Shown in pieces: positions 58,002 through 64,000 of a stretch of DNA of 64,000 nt. Position numbers and translations under genes: made by a program. Origin of the DNA: CAZPNX01 sp964588285. GTDB lineage: Bacteria; Edwardsbacteria; AC1; EtOH8. The stretch is from NCBI GenBank assembly GCA_964588285.1, contig CAZPNX010000002.1, forward strand, positions 1 to 64,000, read 5' to 3'. Numbering within the stretch: position 1 is the stretch's first letter; the number at the start of each line of letters is the position of its first letter. A model generated the notes under the pieces. That model was not told where the DNA came from, ran no database searches, and was given only the letters and a program-made list of their open reading frames with translations.

Positions 58002-59286
58002 TATGTAGCAATTGAATTATCTGCTCTGCCGTCCGCCGGGCCGCCCCCCGCCGGGCCTCGACCGCCTCCCTGGCCCTCTGCCCCGCCCGGACGCGCTTTT
58101 CCGAATCGTCCATCAATTTCGCCAGCACTTCCTGAAGCTCCGATTCCGAGCCGGCCTGCATCGCCCCGCCGGCTTCCAGCAAAGCTTCAGCGCTTTCCCT
58201 GGCGTTGAACATATGGGTACCGAAGACCACCGGCAGTCCCATCGAGGCCGGCTCCAGCGGATTATGTCCCCCCACCGGCACTAGGCTGCCGCCGACGAAT
58301 GCGATATCGCCTGCCTGATAGGCGGTGGTTAGCTCGCCCAGGGTATCCCAAAGCATAACCCGGCAGCTGTCTGAGATTCGCCCCTTCAAGCTGCGCCTGG
58401 CGAATTCTATTCCCCGATTTCCCAGCAGTAGGGCAACTTTCTGAAACCTGTCCGGATGCCTGGGCGCCAGTATCAATTTAGAATTTCTAATTTCTAATTT
58501 CGAATTTTCCGTGGCGCCTTGCCAGGCACCCAGCACCATCTCCTCCTCGTTTTCCCGGGTGCTTCCGGCCACCAGCACCACGTCGTCTGAGCCGATCCCC
58601 AGGACAGTGCGCGATTCTGCCCTTTGGCCGGCAGAGGGGGGACGAGAAATGCCGTCGTATTTTAGATTTCCAGCCACCGTGATATTGGCCTTGGGACCGG
58701 CTATCGAGGCAAACCTGTCGGCCTCGGCCTGCGATTGACAGGCGATAAGCGCCGCCTTGGCTAAGAGCGGACCGAAAAGAAACCGCAGGGCGCGATAGTA
58801 GGACAGGGATCGTTCGGAGATCCTGGCATTGACTAATAAAAATGGTATCCCCTTGAGGCGGCAGAGCCACATGAGATTCGGCCAGAGTTCGGTCTCGCAG
58901 ACCACCACCATCTCCGGTCGCAGGCGGCTCAGCGCCCATAGCTGGGTCCAAATCAAATCCAGGGGAAAGAAAAATGCCCGCCCTCTTTCGCCCAGGATCG
59001 ACCGGGCCGCCTCCCGTCCGGTGCCGGTCATGGTGGAAAGCGCCAGGGCATGCCCTGGTCGGCGCGATTGGAGCTCGGCCAGCAGCGGCCGGATCATCAT
59101 CACTTCGCCCACCGAGGCGGCATGCACCCAGAGCGACGGCCTTTCCGGCCGGGGGGCCAGACCGCAGCGCTCCCGCCATTTGACGCAGCCCCAAAGGCAG
59201 GCTAAAGCCACAAAGGGCATGGCCAGAACGGCGGCCGCGGCCGCCAATAAATTGTAGAGGGAAAGCCCCAGATAAAAACCGATCAC
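57988..59286 (-). CDS. waaA: 3-deoxy-D-manno-octulosonic acid (Kdo) transferase
   Basis: 432 residues from a GTG start that overlaps the heptose-kinase stop (GTGA). An N-terminal membrane helix is followed by the GT-B fold: LWVHAASVGEVMMIRPLL (catalytic Glu), STMTGTGREAA, FPLDLIWTQLWALSRLRPEMVVVCETELWPNLM, LVNARISERS, VAGNLKYDG, ILAPRHPDRF and FVGGSLVPVGGHNPLEPASMGLPVVFG. It adds Kdo to lipid A precursor on the cytosolic face of the inner membrane. Residues about 260-271 (ENSKLEIRNSKL) come from an AT-rich dispersed repeat that fits the frame. Confidence 0.95.
   Translation of the reverse strand: MIGFYLGLSLYNLLAAAAAVLAMPFVALACLWGCVKWRERCGLAPRPERPSLWVHAASVGEVMMIRPLLAELQSRRPGHALALSTMTGTGREAARSILGERGRAFFFPLDLIWTQLWALSRLRPEMVVVCETELWPNLMWLCRLKGIPFLLVNARISERSLSYYRALRFLFGPLLAKAALIACQSQAEADRFASIAGPKANITVAGNLKYDGISRPPSAGQRAESRTVLGIGSDDVVLVAGSTRENEEEMVLGAWQGATENSKLEIRNSKLILAPRHPDRFQKVALLLGNRGIEFARRSLKGRISDSCRVMLWDTLGELTTAYQAGDIAFVGGSLVPVGGHNPLEPASMGLPVVFGTHMFNARESAEALLEAGGAMQAGSESELQEVLAKLMDDSEKRVRAGQRAREAVEARRGAARRTAEQIIQLLHNDVI
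58473..58508. repeat. AT-rich 'AATTTCTAATTTCTAATTTCG' repeat inside waaA
   Basis: A stretch of about 36 bases made of aattt/aaatt-type units with internal symmetry interrupts an otherwise GC-rich gene. It preserves the reading frame and encodes NSKLEIRNSKL. The same peptide-coding repeat is a familiar one in environmental genomes. Confidence 0.75.
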
Positions 59287-60269
59287 CAGCTGCGCAAAGC
59301 CTCCCTTAGTTCGGAAACAGTGACTGCGGCCACGCCGAATCTTGAGACTTCGACCCCGGCCGCATGGTTGGCGATGGCCGCCGCCTCCTCAAAGGAAGCG
59401 CCGCTGGCCAGGGCCAGGGTGATGGCCGCGATCACCGTATCCCCGGCCCCGGAGACGTCGCAGACCTCTTGGGCCGCGGTCGGTATATGCTTGGTCGGTT
59501 TTCCCGGAAGGCAGAGGTACATGCCTTGTTCCCCGGCGGTGATCAAAACCGCCTCGGCCCCAAGCTCCTCCAACAGCCTCCCGCCGGCCCGGGCGATGTC
59601 CTTAGTGCCTTTCAGCTTCATCCCCAAGGCCCGTTCCGTCTCTAAAAGATTGGGCTTGAACAGGGTCACCCCCTTGAAATCAAGGAAATGGTCGAACTTG
59701 GGATCAACCGTAATTATTTTTTTGCAGACCTTGGCCGTCTCCAGGACATCCTTCAGAAGACTGCTGGTAAGCAACCCTTTGTTGTAGTCTTCAATCAAAA
59801 GGGCCTGGCATCCCGGCAGCAGATTCCGCACCCGCTCGGCCACCCGGGCCTGGCTGGCCGGCGAAATGTCCCTTCTGTGTTCCCGGTCCACCCGCACCAC
59901 CTGCTGGCGGTGGGCCACGATTCGGGTTTTGACCGTGGTGTGCCGTCCCGGCTCCTCGATCAGTCCGGCGATCGGGATTCCCTTGGCCGAAAGTTCCTTG
60001 GCCAGCAAGCGGCGCGCCCGATCCCGGCCCACCACCCCCACCGGCACCGCCCGACCGCCCAGGGAGCGGATGTTCCAGGCCACATTGGCCGCCCCGCCCA
60101 GCATCAGCTTTTCGGAGTCGACCTCGACCACCGGCACCGGGGCCTCGGGCGAGATGCGGCTCACTCGGCCGAATAGGTACTCGTCCAACATCAGGTCGCC
60201 CAGCACCAGCACCTTTTTCCGGCCAAAACCTTGGAGGATTTTATCGGCCCTTTTGGGTGTCATTCTCAT
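59283..60269 (-). CDS. rfaE1: D-glycero-beta-D-manno-heptose-7-phosphate kinase (RfaE domain I type)
   Basis: 328 residues from the ATG at 60269. A PfkB/ribokinase-fold sugar kinase: VLVLGDLMLDEYLFGRVSRISPEAPVPVVEV, LGGAANVAWNIRSLGG, TTVKTRIVAHRQQVVRVDRE, IEDYNKGLLT, TVDPKFDHF, FKPNLLE and the anion-hole signature DVSGAGDTVIAAI. The PEAPVPV and 'R.DRE' features are typical of the HldE kinase domain. The nucleotidyltransferase half of HldE is missing, so a separate rfaE2 should exist elsewhere. It overlaps waaA by 4 bases. The longer frame to 60326 has no good ribosome-binding site. Confidence 0.9.
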   Translation of the reverse strand: MRMTPKRADKILQGFGRKKVLVLGDLMLDEYLFGRVSRISPEAPVPVVEVDSEKLMLGGAANVAWNIRSLGGRAVPVGVVGRDRARRLLAKELSAKGIPIAGLIEEPGRHTTVKTRIVAHRQQVVRVDREHRRDISPASQARVAERVRNLLPGCQALLIEDYNKGLLTSSLLKDVLETAKVCKKIITVDPKFDHFLDFKGVTLFKPNLLETERALGMKLKGTKDIARAGGRLLEELGAEAVLITAGEQGMYLCLPGKPTKHIPTAAQEVCDVSGAGDTVIAAITLALASGASFEEAAAIANHAAGVEVSRFGVAAVTVSELREALRSW

Positions 60270-60379
60270 TTCTTTGATCCCTTTTTGTATTATGATAAAC
60301 CAATGGGCCCATAAAGTCAACATCAACCGCTGGCGTTAAATCCCTTAACTGCCAAGCCCCAAGTTTTAGGTTTCCGGCC

Positions 60380-60408
60380 TTGCTAAAGATAAAGGTTTGT
60401 GGTATATT
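60380..60408 (+). promoter_or_regulatory. Sigma-70 promoter for phoH-pgpH
   Basis: TTGCTA (60380-60385), 17-base spacer, TATATT (60403-60408), with a TG one base before the -10 box. The start would be near 60415, about 50 bases before the phoH ATG. Confidence 0.6.
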
Positions 60409-60464
60409 ATTTATGGAAATCATGTTGGGAAAAATACCGCCTAAACAAATCTTTTCTTAATTTA

Positions 60465-61436
60465 ATGATCAAGCAGACCGAGGAGATCACCGAGCGCATC
60501 TCGCTGGCCGGCATCGACCCCGTCAGCCTGCTGGGGGTCCAGGACGCCAATCTCAAGCTCATCCAAAATTCTTTCCGGGCCAAGGTCTTTGCCCGGGGCG
60601 ATGAGATCGTCATCCGCGGCCAGCCCGAGGAGCTGACCTCATTGACCAGCCTTATTCTGAAACTGCGGGAGCGGGCCGAGGCCGGCCAGGCGCTTTCTGA
60701 GCGGGACATCGGCTACGCCATCTCCGAGATCCAAGGATCCCCCCGCCCCCAGTCCGAGGGCGTTCGATCGGGAAGGCTTCTGGCCATCAGCCGTCTGGTG
60801 CGTCCCAAGTCGCCGGGCCAGGCCGAGTATCTTCAGGCCATTCAGGACCACGACCTGGTGATCGCCATCGGCCCGGCCGGCACCGGCAAGACCTATCTGG
60901 CCGTGGCCGCGGCCGTGGCCTCCCTTAACGAAAAGCAGGTGGAAAGGGTCATCCTCTGCCGCCCGGCGGTGGAGGCCGGAGAATCTCTGGGATTCCTGCC
61001 CGGTGACTTCAGGGAAAAAATTGACCCCTACATGAGGCCTCTGTACGACGCCCTCTACGACATGATGTCGCCCGAGAAAGTCCACCGCTACCTGGCCAAC
61101 GACATCATCGAGATCGTGCCCCTGGCCTACATGCGAGGCCGGACCCTTAACAACGCCTTCGTTATATTGGACGAGGCCCAGAACGCCACCGGCACCCAGA
61201 TGAAGATGTTCCTCACCCGGCTGGGCTTTGGCTCCAAGGCGGTGGTCACCGGCGATATTACCCAGATCGACCTGGACCGCAATCTCGGTTCGGGCCTGGT
61301 GGAGGTCCAGCAGGTGCTGCGGAACGTGCCCGGCATCAGCTTCATCGGACTCACCGAAGGCGATGTCGTCAGGCACACCCTGGTCCAGCGCATCATCAAC
61401 GCCTATCAGGCGCAGAACGGGGAGGGCCGAAAATGA
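60465..61436 (+). CDS. phoH: PhoH family ATPase
   Basis: 323 residues from the ATG at 60465. An N-terminal KH-like domain (LLGVQDANLKLIQNSFRAKVFARGDEIVIRG) is followed by the PhoH P-loop domain: Walker A GPAGTGKTYLAVAAAV (near residue 136), RVILCRPAVEAGESLGFLPGDFREKIDPYMRPLYDAL, Walker B AFVILDEAQNAT, and the ending GDITQIDLDR. It belongs to the YbeZ-like group, which works with YbeY in rRNA and RNA metabolism. pgpH follows 93 bases downstream and a probable ybeY begins at the window edge, the conserved phoH-pgpH-ybeY order. Confidence 0.95.
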   Translation: MIKQTEEITERISLAGIDPVSLLGVQDANLKLIQNSFRAKVFARGDEIVIRGQPEELTSLTSLILKLRERAEAGQALSERDIGYAISEIQGSPRPQSEGVRSGRLLAISRLVRPKSPGQAEYLQAIQDHDLVIAIGPAGTGKTYLAVAAAVASLNEKQVERVILCRPAVEAGESLGFLPGDFREKIDPYMRPLYDALYDMMSPEKVHRYLANDIIEIVPLAYMRGRTLNNAFVILDEAQNATGTQMKMFLTRLGFGSKAVVTGDITQIDLDRNLGSGLVEVQQVLRNVPGISFIGLTEGDVVRHTLVQRIINAYQAQNGEGRK

Positions 61437-61529
61437 TGGCCTCCGATTTTAACCTCATAGGGCGCCCGATATGCGAAATCATGGCCTGAGGCTCTTGACC
61501 GCCATCTATCTTTTAACCGGTGGGAGAAA

Positions 61530-63767
61530 ATGGACCTCTACCTGAAGCAGATCCCCGACCGGCTCAGGTCGCTGGCCAAATCGCTCTGGCCGCTGGATAC
61601 TGACTCCAGGCGAATTTATTTCTATTGGGGCAAGCGTCTGCTGATAGCCGCCGTACTGCTTCTGGCCGTGGCCAATCTGTTCTCCCCTCTGCGCTACGAC
61701 GACATCGGCTTGGAACTGGGAACGGTGGCCACTCGTGACATCTCCGCCCCCTTCGATTTTCCGATCCTCATCCCCCCGGACTCGCTCAAAGCCCTTCAGG
61801 ACAGCGCCGCCTCCCGGGTGCTGGCCCTGGCCTACCGGGACGCCGACCTGGACAAGCGGATGCGGGACGACCTCGACCGCTTTCTGGTGCGCCTGGCCGA
61901 CCTGCGGGATTCCGACCAATACCTCACGCTCAAGAAAAAAGACATGATGTCCTGGGGGCTGGAGCTTTCGGAGAAAACGGTCTCCTATCTGCTGACCGCC
62001 GGCAGCCTCTACCCATTCCAATCCGGACTGAAGAACGTCTGCGAACAGCTGATCCAGGCCGGCATCCTGCCGTTGGACGACCAGCAGATCGCTTCACTGG
62101 GGTCCGAGATTCTGGTGCGTCAGAACGATCAAATGGTAAGACGTCCGGTGGCCTCGCTGGTCGGCCGACAGTCGGTCCGCCTGGCCGCCGGCATCAAAGC
62201 CCAGGCACTCCTGCCTAACTCAGAGATTCTGGCCGAGGCCATCTCCGAGGCGGCCGGATCCCTGCTGGTCAGCAACATCTACGTAGACCTAGCCGAGGTC
62301 GAGGCCGCCCGCAGCAAAGCCAGATCTATGGTCTCGGCCTGGCGCGACCAGGTCCGCAAAGGCGACCGCATCGTATCCGCCTACCAGCTGGTGGACGAGG
62401 AGGCCCACCGCAAGCTTTACTCCTTAAGGGTCAAACTTCAGGAGATGGATCTGGCCTCCCGCGGGGGCAGCTGGTGGCGCTATCTGCTGACCCTGCTATC
62501 GCGCCTGTTGGCCCTGGGATTCTTCATCGGGATTCTGGTCTTCTACCTGCGCCACTTTAGGCCCGAGATCTTCGCCAGCTTTTCCTCCCTGCTGCTTTTG
62601 GCGGTGATCATCCTGCTGACCATGCTGGCCAGCTGGCTGGTGCTCTCCCATCCCGAGCTTTCCCCCTATCTGGCGCCGGCTGCGTTGGGGCCCCTGCTGG
62701 CCACCCTGCTTTTCGACATCACCTTGGGGGCGGTGATGGCGGTAACCGTCAGCCTGCTGTTGGGGGTGGTGACTTCCTTCAGCTTTCCGGTAACGGTGGT
62801 GGCTCTGGCCTCGGGCTCGGTGGCCGCCCTGGTGGTCAAGGGCCTGCGGGGCCGGATGCAGTTCATCGCCACCAGCTTCGCTGCCATCGCCCTAGCCAAT
62901 GTTTTGGCCATCGCCGCGGTAGAGTATCTTCGGCTGTCGCCTCTGGCCCAAATCCGACAGGCAGTGATGTTGGGGCCGGTGAACGCTCTATTCTCGGTCA
63001 TCCTGGCTTTGGTATTGCTACCCATTTTGGAGGGCGTCTTCCGCACCACCACCGACTTCAGCCTGCTGGAGCTGGCCGATCCCGACCAGCACCTGCTTAA
63101 AAGGCTGTCCATCGAGGCCCCGGGCACTTTCCAGCACAGCATGCTGGTGGGCAACCTGGCCGAGGCCGCGGCCAAGGCCATCGGCGCCAACAGCCTTCAG
63201 GCCAGAATCATGGGCTATTACCATGACATCGGCAAGCTGGCCAAGCCCGAGTATTTCATCGAAAACCAGTCGGATGCCCAGAACCGCCACGATGGCCTGG
63301 CCCCCAAGATGAGCTGTCTGATATTGTTCTCCCATGTCAAGGAGGGGCTGGCCCTGGCTCGGGCCCACCGCCTGCCCAAACCCCTGCTGGCGGCTATCGC
63401 CCAGCATCACGGCACCGCCCTCTGCCGCTTCTTTTATCAGAAGGCTATCAGACAAAGCCAGGGGACGGTGCCGCCCCAGGCCGATTTCCGCTATCCCGGT
63501 CCCAAGCCCCGTACCAAGGAGACCGGCATCCTGATGCTGGCCGACACCGTCGAAGCCACTGTCCGTTCCCTCAAAGACCGCACCCCGGCCCGCATCCGCC
63601 GGGCGGTCAAGGCCACCATCATCGACCGGGCCAACGACCTGGAGCTGGACGAGACCAACCTCACCCTGCACGAGCTGAACCTGGCCGGCGAGGCCTTTGT
63701 TCCCGTGCTGCTGGCCGTCTTCCACCCGCGGATTGACTATCCCTCAGGCGATAAGGTGGCCTCGTAG
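61530..63767 (+). CDS. pgpH: 7TMR-HD family phosphohydrolase, probable c-di-AMP phosphodiesterase PgpH
   Basis: 745 residues. One N-terminal membrane helix (about 34-50), a large extracytoplasmic 7TMR-HDED domain (about 55-305), about seven membrane helices (315-505), and a C-terminal HD domain with HSMLVGNLAEAAAKAIGAN, GYYHDIGKLAKPEYFIENQ, IAQHHGTALCRFFYQ and MLADTVEATVRSL. Listeria PgpH of this layout hydrolyses c-di-AMP to pApA; the same role here is inferred. The ATG at 61530 is preceded by GGGAG. No c-di-AMP cyclase gene is in the window. Confidence 0.94.
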   Translation: MDLYLKQIPDRLRSLAKSLWPLDTDSRRIYFYWGKRLLIAAVLLLAVANLFSPLRYDDIGLELGTVATRDISAPFDFPILIPPDSLKALQDSAASRVLALAYRDADLDKRMRDDLDRFLVRLADLRDSDQYLTLKKKDMMSWGLELSEKTVSYLLTAGSLYPFQSGLKNVCEQLIQAGILPLDDQQIASLGSEILVRQNDQMVRRPVASLVGRQSVRLAAGIKAQALLPNSEILAEAISEAAGSLLVSNIYVDLAEVEAARSKARSMVSAWRDQVRKGDRIVSAYQLVDEEAHRKLYSLRVKLQEMDLASRGGSWWRYLLTLLSRLLALGFFIGILVFYLRHFRPEIFASFSSLLLLAVIILLTMLASWLVLSHPELSPYLAPAALGPLLATLLFDITLGAVMAVTVSLLLGVVTSFSFPVTVVALASGSVAALVVKGLRGRMQFIATSFAAIALANVLAIAAVEYLRLSPLAQIRQAVMLGPVNALFSVILALVLLPILEGVFRTTTDFSLLELADPDQHLLKRLSIEAPGTFQHSMLVGNLAEAAAKAIGANSLQARIMGYYHDIGKLAKPEYFIENQSDAQNRHDGLAPKMSCLILFSHVKEGLALARAHRLPKPLLAAIAQHHGTALCRFFYQKAIRQSQGTVPPQADFRYPGPKPRTKETGILMLADTVEATVRSLKDRTPARIRRAVKATIIDRANDLELDETNLTLHELNLAGEAFVPVLLAVFHPRIDYPSGDKVAS

Positions 63768-63776
63768 TTTTCCCCT

Positions 63777-63931
63777 GAGGAAACCAGGAATTCATGAAGG
63801 TGCCTGTTCAACAATTGGCTTTGCTCTTCTATCTGATATCGCCAAACAAAAGTTGTTATCCCTGGTTTCCCGGCTTCCTTAATATCGCTTCTATTCAAAA
63901 TTGCTTTCCTGGTTTCCTAGGTTCCTTATAA
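63777..63931. repeat. 'CCTGGTTTCC' repeats between pgpH and the next gene
   Basis: cctggtttcccggcttcctt (63861-63880) and cctggtttcctaggttcctt (63908-63927) are direct repeats; gaggaaaccagg (63777-63788) is an inverted copy. No gene is seen in 63768-63946. A dispersed repeat or processing site is possible. Confidence 0.6.
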
Positions 63932-63946
63932 AATATTCTGAGCCCG

Positions 63947-64000
63947 ATGCACATTCATATAGAAATAATCGCCGACGACCCCATCCTGCCCGAATCCTGC
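63947..64000 (+). CDS. ybeY: Probable endoribonuclease YbeY (partial, first 18 residues)
   Basis: An ATG at 63947 opens MHIHIEIIADDPILPES, which runs off the right edge. The beta-strand start (hydrophobic/charged alternation, then acidic turn) is compatible with YbeY, and its place after phoH and pgpH is the conserved one. The sequence alone is too short to prove it. Confidence 0.45.
   Translation, partial: MHIHIEIIADDPILPESC

Overview
This is a 64 kb chromosomal window from a GC-rich, diderm (Gram-negative type) bacterium. The diderm call rests on Kdo/LPS genes (kdsA, kdsD, waaA, heptose kinase, a LpxL-like acyltransferase, lptC, an lptA-like gene), outer-membrane beta-barrel proteins and lipoproteins. 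The mix of a regulatory PTS (HPr, HprK, EI, no sugar permease), a pyrophosphate-type PFK, GH57, sigma-54, and many TPR and PAS proteins, together with two protein families I associate with FCB-type and candidate-phylum genomes (at 436-1737 and 6129-6878), suggests an environmental candidate-phylum or FCB-affiliated lineage. That placement is inference. Sigma-70 promoters are unusually clear: several have perfect or near-perfect hexamers with 17-18 bp spacing.

Layout. 1-9 kb: a truncated solute-binding lipoprotein, a conserved protein of unknown function, a small zinc-ribbon protein, dnaE, an outer-membrane barrel and rlmN. 8.3-15.5 kb (minus): a signalling block with a lipoprotein, CheX, a REC/HD-GYP regulator and a giant REC-GAF-PAS histidine kinase. 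15.7-22.4 kb (minus): a DegT aminotransferase, ptsI-ptsH, GH57, hprK and hpf. 22.6-31.5 kb (minus): lipA, rpoN and the LPS genes lptA, lptC, an acyltransferase, kdsD and kdsA, with a DUF4139 protein between the last two. 31.5-37.8 kb (minus): a TPR protein, a large phosphoesterase-like/thioredoxin/CcdA fusion, a Ser/Thr kinase, an FHA-GGDEF protein and a small exported protein. 37.9-39.0 kb: an AT-rich two-gene island with a PD-(D/E)XK-like protein. 39.1-45.8 kb (minus): a glycolytic block (gapA, fba, PPi-PFK fused to a cyclic-nucleotide-binding domain) with a cytidylate-kinase-like protein, a broken four-helix-bundle gene and a bacterial eRF1-like protein. 45.9-53.1 kb: comF, a porin-like protein, a V4R sensor, tRNA-Phe with a tRNA relic upstream, clpP, tig, tRNA-Leu and cca. 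53.1-60.3 kb (minus): a class III cyclase-ATPase-TPR protein, a TPR partner, waaA and heptose kinase. 60.4-64 kb (plus): phoH, pgpH and the start of a probable ybeY.

How the parts may fit. The cyclase at 53-56.5 kb would make cNMP, and the PFK at 43.7-45.8 kb carries an intact-looking cNMP pocket, so glycolytic flux may be under second-messenger control. HprK/HPr/EI give a second carbon-status sensor. FHA-GGDEF, HD-GYP and PgpH add cyclic dinucleotide signalling. A third theme is a large load of short dispersed repeats, several of which sit in frame inside genes (lptA-like, waaA, DUF4139). I see no CRISPR array, IS element, prophage or rRNA operon, and no gene-free stretch longer than about 260 bases.
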